Positions 52,121 to 62,972 of a DNA stretch of 64,000 bases are shown here, one piece after another (position 1 is the first letter of the stretch; every line of letters begins with the position of its first letter). The DNA is from Hyphomonadaceae bacterium (GTDB lineage Bacteria > Pseudomonadota > Alphaproteobacteria > Caulobacterales > Hyphomonadaceae). The DNA lies in the NCBI GenBank assembly GCA_024743315.1, contig JANSWU010000006.1, positions 279,416 to 343,415 on the forward strand, given 5' to 3'. The translations under genes and the position numbers were made by a program. The notes under the pieces were generated by a model. That model did not search any database. It worked only from the letters and a program-made list of their open reading frames with translations, and was not told the DNA's origin.

Positions 52121-52561
52121 CTAAACCATCAAGGCGGACTCCGCCGCGACCACCAGGTGCGGGACCCCATCACTGGTTTTGGCCCAGGAAATCCCTTCTG
52201 GCGACACAGTCGCGGTGACGCGCTGGCGATGTGCAGAGAAACTTTCCCACGCGACGACATCAACCGGGTCATCGAAATGGATGGTCACTTCATAGCCGGA
52301 TCCGGCCTGTAGCTCGCGAACGCCATGAATGCGCCCAGTGAAGGGTTGCTTCAAATAATGCCCGCTGACGCGTTCGCCGATTTGCCAATGCGTATCTGGT
52401 CCATTTGAAAGTCGGGCCGAGGCCGTATTCCAATCGCGAAAGCCCATATCTTGGGCCACCTGCTCCAAGGCGATCGCAAGCGAGATAGGTTGGACGCTCT
52501 CCGCCTTGATTTGTTTCGCACGCGCTTTCGCTTGTACGCGTGTGTAAATGTGCGAGGTCAT
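52121..52561 (-). CDS. Conserved hypothetical, glyoxalase-superfamily-linked
   Basis: A 146-residue soluble protein. The N-terminal helix KARAKQIKAESVQPISLAIALEQVAQDMGFRDWNTASARL matches the small conserved domain ('GFRDWNT' motif) that in rhizobia and caulobacters is often annotated as part of glyoxalase-superfamily proteins, and the C-terminal half is beta-rich (RIHGVRELQAGSGYEVTIHFDDPVDVV). No catalytic residues are identifiable. GGAAGC precedes the ATG at 52561. It is convergent with clpA. Confidence 0.65.
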   Translation of the reverse strand: MTSHIYTRVQAKARAKQIKAESVQPISLAIALEQVAQDMGFRDWNTASARLSNGPDTHWQIGERVSGHYLKQPFTGRIHGVRELQAGSGYEVTIHFDDPVDVVAWESFSAHRQRVTATVSPEGISWAKTSDGVPHLVVAAESALMV

Positions 52562-52784
52562 CGCAGCTTCCTTTCACAAGTCCTGTTGGTCATGCACAGG
52601 GCGGGGCTCGCATTGCCGCCAGACCAGGAGTGAAATGGTCTGCGTAAGGACCGGCCAGGCCGGGAGGACTTCACCATGGACAAGAAGGTCCAGCGAGCGG
52701 CAGGCGCCTCAACCGAAGCGCGCTCATGCCGGAAGTGTGAGGTCGTGTCAATCTGACTCGAGACGCGTTCGGACTCTGTCCGTT

Positions 52785-53519
52785 TTAATCCCGCCAGTGA
52801 TCTGCGATCCAGGGCGTCGGTTTGGTATGCTTGTAAGGCTTCTTATACCAAGGCGCGGGCCAGTCGCCATCACGGGCCTGGTCCTGATCAGGCCGCCCCG
52901 TAAACGCGACAATCTTGGTTTCTGACGGCAGTGATGGGGTTTGGATCCAGTTCATCGGAAACTTTGGCAGCAGGGAGTGTTTAAAACTCACACACCAGTC
53001 AGAAGGCCAGTATTCCATATCCGTAATCACGTCCGAGATATAATGCTGCTCGACCCTGTAACGCGCGTGTATTGCCGCACTGTCAGCCTGATAGCGCTCA
53101 TAAATCTCGGTATAATCGCCCATCCGCCAACGATAGATTGACGTGTTGCCGATGCCCTGTCCGAGCTGGGTCCAATTCTCAGCAATGCAAACCGCACCCG
53201 CAAAATACTCAAATAGTGGGTCGAGATTGCCGGTGATGACCAAATCTATGTCGAGGAACAGCACATCGCCTTCGAGCTCGGCCAGGCCAGGTTGCCAGAG
53301 GGAAAGCTTGCGCCAGGGCAGCCACTGGTAGGGCGCCGGAATATTGATGTGTGGCAGGGGTCTGGGTTCGATGCCGAACATGAGTTCGGACGGATCATCG
53401 GTAAAACAGATGAAGCGCAAATCACCGCTCAGATTCCGTCGAACCGCTTTGTACAACCGATTTACAAATAATGCGGGATACCGCGTCCCCCATTTCATGC
53501 ACACGACATTTCTGAGCAT
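52785..53519 (-). CDS. Glycosyltransferase-like protein
   Basis: A 244-residue protein from the ATG at 53519; a GTG at 53543 would add eight residues. It reads as a GT-A-type nucleotide-sugar enzyme: NVVCMKWGTRYPALFVNRLYKAVRRNL, FICFTDDPSELM, and a DxD motif in VLFLDIDLVITGNLDPLFEY. The C-terminal half is rich in Trp and Tyr and has basic residues (WPAPWYKKPYKHTKPTPW). The donor and acceptor are unknown. It is an isolated gene between a conserved hypothetical and a CPA2 antiporter. Confidence 0.8.
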   Translation of the reverse strand: MLRNVVCMKWGTRYPALFVNRLYKAVRRNLSGDLRFICFTDDPSELMFGIEPRPLPHINIPAPYQWLPWRKLSLWQPGLAELEGDVLFLDIDLVITGNLDPLFEYFAGAVCIAENWTQLGQGIGNTSIYRWRMGDYTEIYERYQADSAAIHARYRVEQHYISDVITDMEYWPSDWCVSFKHSLLPKFPMNWIQTPSLPSETKIVAFTGRPDQDQARDGDWPAPWYKKPYKHTKPTPWIADHWRD

Positions 53520-53713
53520 CACAGTCCATCTCTCGACTGGCACGAGAGATCGGGCGATTGCTCACGAACTCATGGCCGCTACTGGGATGTGAACAGCTTT
53601 TGGCTGGCAGAAATGGTGTGATCGCTCAGCCTCTGGACGTTTTCGTCTCTGGAGGCACTTAAAGGGCGAATGGCGCGGCGAAACAATCTCATTGCGTCTC
53701 AAATTGACGTGGG

Positions 53714-55576
53714 TCAGGCCTTCTCGGTTTTTCCGTCCATGATCTCCATCATTCGACCGTGCAATTCGGCTTCCCAGGACTCTGCCCGGTCACGCACCTT
53801 GGCGACATAGGCTTCGTTTTCGTGGCCGGGAATATTGATGTCGAACACATCCGCCACTTCAATCATCGATTGTTGATCCATCTCATGAAACGCCTGTTTC
53901 ATTTCCTCGGCCGCCTCTCGCGGCGTGCCGAGGGCCTCATAGGCCGAGCGGCCAATGCGCAGCGAACTGTCATAGGTCTCGCGGATAATGTCGCGGCAGC
54001 CATGCGCCCACAGCTCATATGTGTGATGCCGGTCAACAGAGCGCGCGATCACATGCAAATCGGGATAATTGCGGATCGCATAGGACACCAGCTCAGTGAT
54101 CTGGTGACGGTCATCAATCGTGACGATCAGCAATTTGGCCTTCTCGATCCCAGCCGCGTGGAGCAAATCGGGGCGCGTCGCATCGCCGAAATAAGCATGG
54201 CTGATGCCATATTTGCGCAGGATATCGAGCTGTTTGGAACTGTAATCGATCACGGTGCTGGGATAACCCGCTGTGCGCAGCATCCGGTCAACGATACCGC
54301 CCATGCGACCACGCCCGGCAATGATGATGCCATTCTCTTCAGCGATTGCATCCGCTTCTTGTTCCTGCCCCTTGGAATAGCGCCGTGCGACGATCTGATC
54401 GTAGAGAATGAATAAAAGCGGCGTGATCAACATGGACAGCGCCACGACCAAAAGGAGTAGATCGGCAATGTCCTGCGGTAGCGCGCCATTGGCCGTTGTG
54501 AAGGCCAGCAGGACGAAGCCGAATTCGCCGGCTTGCGCGACGCCGAGCGTGAACAGCCAGCGCTGCGCGCCGCGGATCTTGAACGCCGTCCCGAGCAAGA
54601 AAAGCACCGTCGCCTTGAGCAGCATCAGCCCGATTGTCATTGAGATCACGACGCTGAAATTTGCCGACAGGAGAGAGAAATCGATGCCTGCGCCAACTGT
54701 AATGAAGAAAAGGCCAAGCAACAGCCCGCGGAAAGGATCAATGTCCGATTCCAGTTCGTGCTTGTATTCCGAATTAGCGAGCACCACACCGGCCAGAAAT
54801 GTTCCGAGCGCTGGAGACAGGCCGACCAAGGTCATGAGCAGCGCAATCCCGATCACCAGTAACAAGGCGGACGCGGTGAAGAGCTCACGCAAATTCGCCC
54901 CGGCAACAAATCTGAAAATCGGCCGCGTCAGATAGTTTCCGCCCAGGATCACGGCGGCAATCGCCCCGATTGTGACCAACATGGTCTGCCAGCCATTCAA
55001 GCCCTCAACCAGGCTCAGCGTGTGCGATTCCTCCGCGCCTCCGGCGGTCAGATTGGCAGTTTCTGGAAAGGCCAGAAGCGGAATAATGGCGAGCATTGGA
55101 ATGAAAGCAATGTCCTGGAACAACAAGACGGAGAAGCTCGCCTGTCCGCCATCGCTTTTCATCAGCCCTTTTTCATTCAGGGTCTGCAGCACGATCGCGG
55201 TCGACGACAGGCACAGGATCATTCCGATCACCAGGCCGGTATTCCAGCTCTGTCCGAACGCCATCGCCACCGCCATGACCAGCAGTACGGTCAACATCAC
55301 TTGTCCGCCACCCAGCCCCATGAGGCGATTGCGCATTTGCCACAGAAGTTTCGGTTCTAGCTCCAATCCGACCAGAAACAGCATCATGACAACACCAAAT
55401 TCGGCAAAATGCTGCAGCGACACGACATCCACGCCGAGCAAAGACAGCAACGGGCTGATCGCGATACCAGCAATCAAGTAACCAAGCACAGAACCGAGCT
55501 TCAACCGCGTCGCGATTGGCACCGCGACGATCCCTGCAACCAGGATAATTGTCGCAAGCAGCAGGAAATCAGACAT
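53714..55576 (-). CDS. Monovalent cation:proton antiporter-2 (CPA2, Kef/RosB-like) with TrkA-N domain
   Basis: A 620-residue inner-membrane protein. About 12-13 transmembrane helices fill residues 1-390, with the CPA2 motifs FAEFGVVMMLFLVGLELEP and FQDIAFIPMLAIIPL. Residues ~410-530 are a TrkA-N Rossmann domain (IIIAGRGRMGGIVDRMLRTAGYPSTVIDY) as in KefB/KefC. A C-terminal helical tail follows. It exchanges K+ or Na+ for H+ and may be gated by nucleotides or glutathione adducts. It stands alone and is divergent from the hydrolase-OmpA gene. Confidence 0.92.
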   Translation of the reverse strand: MSDFLLLATIILVAGIVAVPIATRLKLGSVLGYLIAGIAISPLLSLLGVDVVSLQHFAEFGVVMMLFLVGLELEPKLLWQMRNRLMGLGGGQVMLTVLLVMAVAMAFGQSWNTGLVIGMILCLSSTAIVLQTLNEKGLMKSDGGQASFSVLLFQDIAFIPMLAIIPLLAFPETANLTAGGAEESHTLSLVEGLNGWQTMLVTIGAIAAVILGGNYLTRPIFRFVAGANLRELFTASALLLVIGIALLMTLVGLSPALGTFLAGVVLANSEYKHELESDIDPFRGLLLGLFFITVGAGIDFSLLSANFSVVISMTIGLMLLKATVLFLLGTAFKIRGAQRWLFTLGVAQAGEFGFVLLAFTTANGALPQDIADLLLLVVALSMLITPLLFILYDQIVARRYSKGQEQEADAIAEENGIIIAGRGRMGGIVDRMLRTAGYPSTVIDYSSKQLDILRKYGISHAYFGDATRPDLLHAAGIEKAKLLIVTIDDRHQITELVSYAIRNYPDLHVIARSVDRHHTYELWAHGCRDIIRETYDSSLRIGRSAYEALGTPREAAEEMKQAFHEMDQQSMIEVADVFDINIPGHENEAYVAKVRDRAESWEAELHGRMMEIMDGKTEKA

Positions 55577-55734
55577 GGATGCGCTCCCATACTCAGTAGA
55601 TGTCTGCGATATAACGAGATTTCGTCAGAAGGCGAATGCGAGCGCGGTGAATAGCATTTATGCGAAATGGCGATGCTTGTTCTCTCGCAGGAAGTTGCGG
55701 TAAACTCGGGCAGTTGAGTCTAGGGAGGTGACGC

Positions 55735-57459
55735 GTGCTTAAGTGGATACTGGGCATTCTCGTCTTGATCGCCGCAGGCGCGGTGGCAGCATGGTGGTGG
55801 CTGAATCGCCCCTTGGTCATTCGTCATCCAGAGTTCGGCACGGATTGCCGGCTATTGGTCGATGAGGCGGCCCTGAATAGCAAAGTCGATTGTGTGCGGG
55901 TCTGGTATGGCACCAATCGCAGACTCAGCACGGGAGATGCGCAGCTGACCAGCGACACGACAGATGTGCAGGAAGCGCTTGGCGAAAATGGCGAAGAATT
56001 GCGACTTGGACGGGCGGATGTCTGGCTGCCAAAGCTGATTGAACAAGGCGGCAGCCGGGTCATCGGTGAAACCCCGCACGCCCAGGGCGCCGCCCCAAGA
56101 GATGCTGACCGCCAGGCTGACTTTGTGTTCCTGACGCGCATCACAACATCCGGCAAGGAGACGTTCACTTCAACGCTGCAGGAGGCGGTATATGGCGACG
56201 GCACAGACGCGGTCTTGCTGTTTGTGCACGGATTCAATGTCGAATTTGATGAAGCCCTGGTCCGGACTGCGCAATTGTCTCAAGACCTGTCACGCGACGA
56301 GACTTACAAAGTCGGCGTGCCGGTTCTTTACAGTTGGCCTTCGGCGGGGGCCTTGTCCCTGGAGGATTATCGCGGTGATCGTGATCGCTCGCTCGGGGCA
56401 GCACCGTATCTCGAAGAATTCCTCGATCTCCTAACCGAAGACATCGATGTCGAGCGGATCAACATTATCGCCCATTCCATGGGCAATCGGGTGCTGACCC
56501 AGGCGCTGGAAGACTATGCTCGCGATTATCTCGAACGCCACAATCGCGATGACCTCGAATTTCGTATCTTGCTGGTCGCAGCAGATGTCGAGCGCGATAT
56601 TTTCGACGCCGCGAACGGCGTATTCGACAATCTCGACGCCAATGTCACCATCTACACGTCAGATACAGACCGCGCCCTGCACGTCTCTTCCTTCGTTAAT
56701 GAAGAAGGCCGCAAGCGCTTGGGCGATACTGACAAGAACCGGCCTTACATTCGGCGCTCGCAAAATTATCAAACCATTGACGCCACTGCCGTCACGACAG
56801 AATTGTTCGGCATCGGCCACAATTACTATTCGGACAATCCGACCATTCTCTGGGACATGATGTGCACGATTGGTGAGACCGGTCCGGATCAGCGCGCTTT
56901 GGAAGTCGCGCGGTTTGGCGACTTGCCAGATGGCGATCAGTACTATCGGATCAATTCAAACCTTGAGCCGCGTGAAAGCGCCTGCACGCTTCGTCGGGAA
57001 GCGTTCCCAGCCGGGCGCGTGCCGGTCGACCCAACGGTCCCGGATGCCGACGAAACGCCGGAACCATCTGCGCGCTCACTCCCCGCCCCACCTATGCCGG
57101 AACCGATGCTGGAACCGGCAGCTGTCGCAGATACGACGCTCATCTATGTCTTGGACTATGCAGATATGGATCTGACTGCCTATGAAGCGACCCTGGAAGC
57201 ATCGCTTTCCAATGTAACGGACATCGCGCGTATCGAAATTCGCGCCTATTCCGATACCGTCGGCACGGATGCGGAAAACCTAGAACAAACACAGCGTTTC
57301 GCTGCAGCGATAAAAGACTGGTATATGAGTCGTGGTGTAGGCGCGGAATTGATCTTCGCCGAAGGCTTTGGCGAGAGTGTACTCCAGTTCGACACCGAGG
57401 ATGAAGTCGACCAACCGCTGAACCGGGTGGTCGAAATCGATATCCAGACCGCGAATTAA
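55735..57459 (+). CDS. Membrane-anchored alpha/beta hydrolase (DUF900-like) with OmpA C-terminal domain
   Basis: A 574-residue protein starting with GTG (AGGGAGGTG ends 4 nt before the start). An N-terminal transmembrane helix (about 2-22) anchors it with the rest outside. Residues ~40-370 are a DUF900-type alpha/beta hydrolase: VWYGTNRR, VLLFVHGFNVEFDEAL, and the nucleophile in INIIAHSMGNRVLTQ (GxSxG-like). A Pro/Glu-rich linker (~440-465) leads to an OmpA C-terminal domain (IEIRAYSDTVGTDAENLEQTQRFAAAIKDWY...DQPLNRVVEIDIQ), which binds peptidoglycan. Ester or peptide bonds are possible substrates. It is convergent with the TIR gene, overlapping 4 nt. Confidence 0.85.
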   Translation: MLKWILGILVLIAAGAVAAWWWLNRPLVIRHPEFGTDCRLLVDEAALNSKVDCVRVWYGTNRRLSTGDAQLTSDTTDVQEALGENGEELRLGRADVWLPKLIEQGGSRVIGETPHAQGAAPRDADRQADFVFLTRITTSGKETFTSTLQEAVYGDGTDAVLLFVHGFNVEFDEALVRTAQLSQDLSRDETYKVGVPVLYSWPSAGALSLEDYRGDRDRSLGAAPYLEEFLDLLTEDIDVERINIIAHSMGNRVLTQALEDYARDYLERHNRDDLEFRILLVAADVERDIFDAANGVFDNLDANVTIYTSDTDRALHVSSFVNEEGRKRLGDTDKNRPYIRRSQNYQTIDATAVTTELFGIGHNYYSDNPTILWDMMCTIGETGPDQRALEVARFGDLPDGDQYYRINSNLEPRESACTLRREAFPAGRVPVDPTVPDADETPEPSARSLPAPPMPEPMLEPAAVADTTLIYVLDYADMDLTAYEATLEASLSNVTDIARIEIRAYSDTVGTDAENLEQTQRFAAAIKDWYMSRGVGAELIFAEGFGESVLQFDTEDEVDQPLNRVVEIDIQTAN

Positions 57460-58823
57460 GGTTGTTCGGCAACGACGCGAAAGCCGAGGGACCCATCTCG
57501 GATCGTGCGGCGATACCGCGCGCGATTGGCCGCTCTATGCTCCGCCGCGCCGAGTTCGAAAGACCCGCCACGGACCACGCGTAGGTTGCAATCACCGCCC
57601 TGAGACGGACGTCCATCAGTCGGCGTAGCGCTATAATTATTGAGGTAACAATCGGCGACCCATTCTCGGACATTGCCAAGCATGCCCGATACGCCGAACG
57701 CATTCTCTGTCAGGGTGCTGGTATCTCGCGCTGCGCCGCTGACCACGCCAGCTCCGGGATAGGAATCCCCCCACCAATAGGCCGTTGAAGTACCGCCGCG
57801 CGCCGCATATTCCCACTCGGCTTCGCTCGGCAACCGATACGTGAACCCGCTTTTTGTGCTGAGCCAATCGGCATAGGCGGTCGCCTCATTCCAATTCACA
57901 CCTGTCACCGGCATGCTGGCTTCCCCGCCCCCTCTGACAACTGAACAGCCACCATCCTCGACGCACGCCTCCCAATTCTCCCAGGTGATTTCGGTCTTAC
58001 TCATCCAATAGGAGGTTAGCGTGATCTCTGTTTGCGGGGTTTCGTTGCCGGAATGATGGCGCTCCGTATTGGGCGAACCAATGGTGAATGTTCCGCCTTC
58101 AATCCGCGACATCTCCGGGCAAAGATCACAAGTCGGAGCAACAATCTGGACGGTATCTTCGATCACATCGCCCTTGTCGCCGGGCGCGATGAAATTTGCA
58201 TAGGCATAGTACCCGCCACCGCCAAGCACGGCGAGCGCAACCAGGAGCATAGGCAATGGGCTCGAAGACTTCTTCGGTTTTTTTGCCGCCGGGTCGATCG
58301 GCACGCTTGCTTGGGCGGCGGGTGGAGCGGCAGATGGCGCAGGGGCAACCGGTGCTGCCGCCGGAGGCGCAACGGGTTGCGGGACGGGAGCGGCAGGCTC
58401 TGACGGGGGCGCAGCCGCCGCGTCGGATTTTGCTTTTTCGAGCGAGCGCTGGATGTCATCAATAAAGTCTTTCCAGCGCGGATCAGAGCGATCACCGTCC
58501 CAGCCAATCAGATCGGCCGTCTGCACCAATTCAAACATGATCGGACGCTCGGCATCTTCAATCATCGCCGGCACCAGCTCACAATTGCGCTGGCCGAGCG
58601 TCGCTTCCGCGCGCACCCATTTCGACTTCACCGAGGTTTCAGACCAGAGCACGATCACCACATGCGCATCGCGCAACATGGTCTCGGTCACCTCATCATA
58701 AGTTTGCCCCGCTCTCAGGACTTTGTCCCACCAGACTGTAAAGCCGTCTTCTTCCAAGGCTTGCGCCATGATTTGAGCTTTCGGGCGGTCAGCCCGGCTA
58801 TAGGATAGAAAGATATCGGTCAT
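57456..58823 (-). CDS. TIR-transmembrane-FGE/SUMF1-like protein
   Basis: A 455-residue protein from the ATG at 58823; an ATG at 58841 adds six residues and lacks a ribosome site. Residues ~1-130 are a TIR domain (MTDIFLSYSRADRPK, GFTVWWDKVLRAGQTYDE, VIVLWSETSVKSKWVRAEATLG), with the predicted NADase Glu at about 73. A Pro/Ala-rich linker (~135-185) leads to one transmembrane helix (~189-209). Residues ~231-455 are an FGE-like domain starting CDLCPEMSRIEGGTF, including [15 protein letters not shown] and LGNVREWVADC. FGE's two catalytic Cys are missing. The TIR domain should be cytoplasmic and the FGE-like domain periplasmic. The inference is a sensor-effector for stress or conflict. Confidence 0.88.
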   Translation of the reverse strand: MTDIFLSYSRADRPKAQIMAQALEEDGFTVWWDKVLRAGQTYDEVTETMLRDAHVVIVLWSETSVKSKWVRAEATLGQRNCELVPAMIEDAERPIMFELVQTADLIGWDGDRSDPRWKDFIDDIQRSLEKAKSDAAAAPPSEPAAPVPQPVAPPAAAPVAPAPSAAPPAAQASVPIDPAAKKPKKSSSPLPMLLVALAVLGGGGYYAYANFIAPGDKGDVIEDTVQIVAPTCDLCPEMSRIEGGTFTIGSPNTERHHSGNETPQTEITLTSYWMSKTEITWENWEACVEDGGCSVVRGGGEASMPVTGVNWNEATAYADWLSTKSGFTYRLPSEAEWEYAARGGTSTAYWWGDSYPGAGVVSGAARDTSTLTENAFGVSGMLGNVREWVADCYLNNYSATPTDGRPSQGGDCNLRVVRGGSFELGAAEHRAANRARYRRTIRDGSLGFRVVAEQP

Positions 58824-59034
58824 GGTCCCCGGCGGCTCCATAGATCATGGTTAATTCGCCCACACAGGACAGCAGTGGCACAGAATGCCCTGGATCAAAA
58901 GCGCCAATGCGAAACTTTTCTGACAAAAGGCATCCCGAAAAACGCACGCATATTCAAGCGATAAGCGCGAAAGATTCTTGCGTGAGGTATAGCTTCCGTG
59001 TTTGCTGGCCGGGAAGAGGACGGGGCAGATTGAA

Positions 59035-60195
59035 ATGAGTTTTCGGTTTAATGACGAATTGCTTTTGTCGGACTCAGACCGATCCCTCGCCGAAAAATCC
59101 TTCCCATCGGTCTTCTTTGCCCTCGATCATCCGGAGCTGAACGAAGAGTTTCAACGGGTCGACGCGCTGGCCGTGAAGGCCAAGACCACGTCGCGCCGAA
59201 TCGGTTTTGCGGCCTTGATTTTCGCGACACTCTCCCTCCTGACCTTTCCAGCAGAACCTCTGGTCAAGGGGATTTGGAGCTCCACACTCGAGTATGAGAT
59301 CATGTTCCAGTATCTCACCATTCTCGGTGCGGTGATCGGATTCCTGGCTTTGTTCTTTGGCAATCTCGGGCTTGGATTTGGGCGCTTCAAACGCAGCTGG
59401 CTACAAAAGCGGCTGATCACTGAGCGATTGCGGCAATGGCATGCTCAATATTTCGTCGCACACGCCGTCGAGATCGCCGAGATCGCGCACACCGGTGAGG
59501 GCCAGGCCGCCTGGCTCGACAAACGAAACGTCGCCTTTGAGCGCTTTAAACGCATGTTTATCGATCAGATTGGCAGCGAGTACGCAAAATACACCATCTC
59601 CTCGGCGGCGGCCTTTTCTGGCCAAAGCGTCACCGATCCGCGCGCCGTCAACGCGTTCTGGATCGACGAATCCTGGGCCAAGGCGTCGGCGCAGAAACCT
59701 GAAAAGGACCATAAGGCGGCGCTCGACGAAGTGTATCGCGCGTATCAGGAGACGCGGATGCTGGGTCAGATCCAATACACCAATTATGTCTTGTCAGCGG
59801 ATGGCGCGTTTTGGGCCTCGCCCTCCAAACAATTGCACATCCTCGGCAATGCCAGCTATGTGCTCGTCATTCTTGCCTTTATGGCCAACTTTGTCGCCCT
59901 GGTCAGCGCGGTCTGGCCGGGATTCCCGGTCGGGTGGCCCGTCCTGAGCTCGCTTGCCATTACGTTTGCAATTGTCGCCGTCGGCGTGCGGGCGATGCTG
60001 GAAGGCCTGCGCCCGGAGCGAGAAACCCGGCGCATGCAATTCTATGCCTCTGCCCTCAATCATGCGAGCACCAGCTTTGATGCCGCACGCACCCATGCCA
60101 AGCGAATGGAAGCGATGAAAATGCTCGAGCGCGCATCCTATGACGAAATGGTGGAGTTTATCAGCTCCAATGAACAGGCGCGTTTCGTGCTCTAA
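59035..60195 (+). CDS. Four-helix membrane protein, SLATT-like
   Basis: A 386-residue protein from the ATG at 59035 (a TTG at 59002 is possible). Two transmembrane pairs at about 55-72/92-112 and 278-300/303-325 each precede a charged helix. The segment RFKRSWLQKRLITERLRQWHAQYF after pair 1 and GLRPERETRRMQFYASALNHAS...RMEAMKMLERASYDEMVEFISSNEQ after pair 2 resemble SLATT effectors (two transmembrane helices plus a following helix), here doubled. SLATT domains are found as toxins with TIR, SMODS and SLOG partners in conflict systems. It is divergent from the TIR gene. The assignment is by pattern and uncertain. Confidence 0.55.
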   Translation: MSFRFNDELLLSDSDRSLAEKSFPSVFFALDHPELNEEFQRVDALAVKAKTTSRRIGFAALIFATLSLLTFPAEPLVKGIWSSTLEYEIMFQYLTILGAVIGFLALFFGNLGLGFGRFKRSWLQKRLITERLRQWHAQYFVAHAVEIAEIAHTGEGQAAWLDKRNVAFERFKRMFIDQIGSEYAKYTISSAAAFSGQSVTDPRAVNAFWIDESWAKASAQKPEKDHKAALDEVYRAYQETRMLGQIQYTNYVLSADGAFWASPSKQLHILGNASYVLVILAFMANFVALVSAVWPGFPVGWPVLSSLAITFAIVAVGVRAMLEGLRPERETRRMQFYASALNHASTSFDAARTHAKRMEAMKMLERASYDEMVEFISSNEQARFVL

Positions 60196-61184
60196 CGCGC
60201 TGCGCAAGCCTCCAAGACGCTATCATCGGCACTTAGATAATCGGCGACAATATAAGGCTCATCCGTGGCCAACAGGGTCAGCCCGCCATCGACCAGATCC
60301 TGAAACTCACTCAGATCACCGTCGGCGATATACTGATCGTCGAGCCGCTCACCCGGGCGTCCCAAGGTGCCGAAGGCGACTTCAATGTCGCGACGGCCAA
60401 TCGCCTCAAAAGCGCGCGGATTGGGATTGCGGGTCCCCATCCAGGCCACGACATTGTCGAAATTCACGCCCGCCGCTTCCAGCTCATTCTGATGCTCGCG
60501 ACTGTCGAGCCCGGCAGTCATCATCAGGTCCGGCGCGAGATTGGCCACCTCGATCGCCTGCTGGTCATTATAGGTGATTAGGACAACATGGTCTTCTGCC
60601 TCGGCGGCGCGCACCTGGCTGATAATGTTTCGGAAGCTGGTCGTCGGCTTCTTATCGAGCTCGACAATCACCCCTTCATTGCGCGCCCAGAGCAAGACGT
60701 CAGACAGCTTGGGCGGCGTAAAGGAAGTGATCGCCCCCGAATTGTCTTTCAGATTGAGCGACTGGATCGTTGCCCAATCGGTATCGGCGACCGCGCCATC
60801 GCCTGTCGTGGTCCGTCCGAGCGAGCGATCATGCATCAGGAACAGGACCCCGTCCCGGCTTTCGGCCACATCGATCTCGTGAATGATCAGTCCTTGATCC
60901 GTGGCATATTGCAAGGTTTCGAGCGCATTCTCGGGAAATCCCGGCGCTGGTCCCGCCCGGTGCGACGCGATCAGCAAACCGCCCGTCTCTCGCACACAAT
61001 CGAAGAACTCTGGCAACGAGCCGAGCGTCGTTTCAGACGCCGCCGCTTCAGGCGCAGAATTGGGCTGCACCACGGCCTCGCCTTCGCTTTCGGAAACGGG
61101 CGGGGCAAACTCACTCGTTTGATCCTGACATCCGATCAGGACCAAGCTTGCAGTGATCATCAGGCTGGGGAGGAGACGTTTCAT
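60192..61184 (-). CDS. Glycerophosphodiester phosphodiesterase lipoprotein
   Basis: A 330-residue lipoprotein with lipobox LIGC near residue 19. Residues ~62-325 are a GDPD TIM barrel: LIASHRAGPAPGFPENALETLQ with the first catalytic His, HEIDVAESRDGVLFLMHDRSLGRTT with the Glu-x-Asp metal pair and second His, and GVIVELDKKP. GDPDs hydrolyse glycerophosphodiesters to glycerol-3-phosphate; HRG is replaced by HRA. It probably acts at the outer membrane. It is convergent with the SLATT-like gene, overlapping 4 nt. Confidence 0.9.
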   Translation of the reverse strand: MKRLLPSLMITASLVLIGCQDQTSEFAPPVSESEGEAVVQPNSAPEAAASETTLGSLPEFFDCVRETGGLLIASHRAGPAPGFPENALETLQYATDQGLIIHEIDVAESRDGVLFLMHDRSLGRTTTGDGAVADTDWATIQSLNLKDNSGAITSFTPPKLSDVLLWARNEGVIVELDKKPTTSFRNIISQVRAAEAEDHVVLITYNDQQAIEVANLAPDLMMTAGLDSREHQNELEAAGVNFDNVVAWMGTRNPNPRAFEAIGRRDIEVAFGTLGRPGERLDDQYIADGDLSEFQDLVDGGLTLLATDEPYIVADYLSADDSVLEACAAR

Positions 61185-61286
61185 CGCATTTCACTTTCGA
61201 TTCTTGCCGATTTCTGTCCAGCAACCTACAACACTCCACAGGCCCTGTAAGGGGCGAAAACACTACAGGTTCATGGAGGAACACAG

Positions 61287-62912
<1,626 letters not shown>

Positions 62913-62937
62913 GACCGGTTCGGAATTCCCGAAACAG

Positions 62938-62972
62938 AGCCCGAGTCGGGATTGCCCCGGCGCGGGCTTTTT
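62938..62972 (+). terminator. Terminator after the acyl-CoA ligase gene
   Basis: AGCCCG (62938-62943) and CGGGCT (62963-62968) form a 6-bp stem around a GC-rich 19-nt loop that can pair further, followed by five T (62968-62972). It lies 26 nt after the gene's stop. Confidence 0.6.

Noticed and set aside
55577..55734. Phage or integrase attachment site before the hydrolase-OmpA gene
   Set aside because: There is no integrase, tRNA or direct repeat; the cluster has the same base composition as its surroundings.
57456..58823. C-terminal domain of the TIR protein (and of the caspase-like protein at 15478-17124) as a formylglycine-generating sulfatase maturase
   Set aside because: The fold is FGE-like, but the two Cys residues needed for FGE catalysis near the RGGS/GFR end are absent in both proteins, and no sulfatase gene is nearby.
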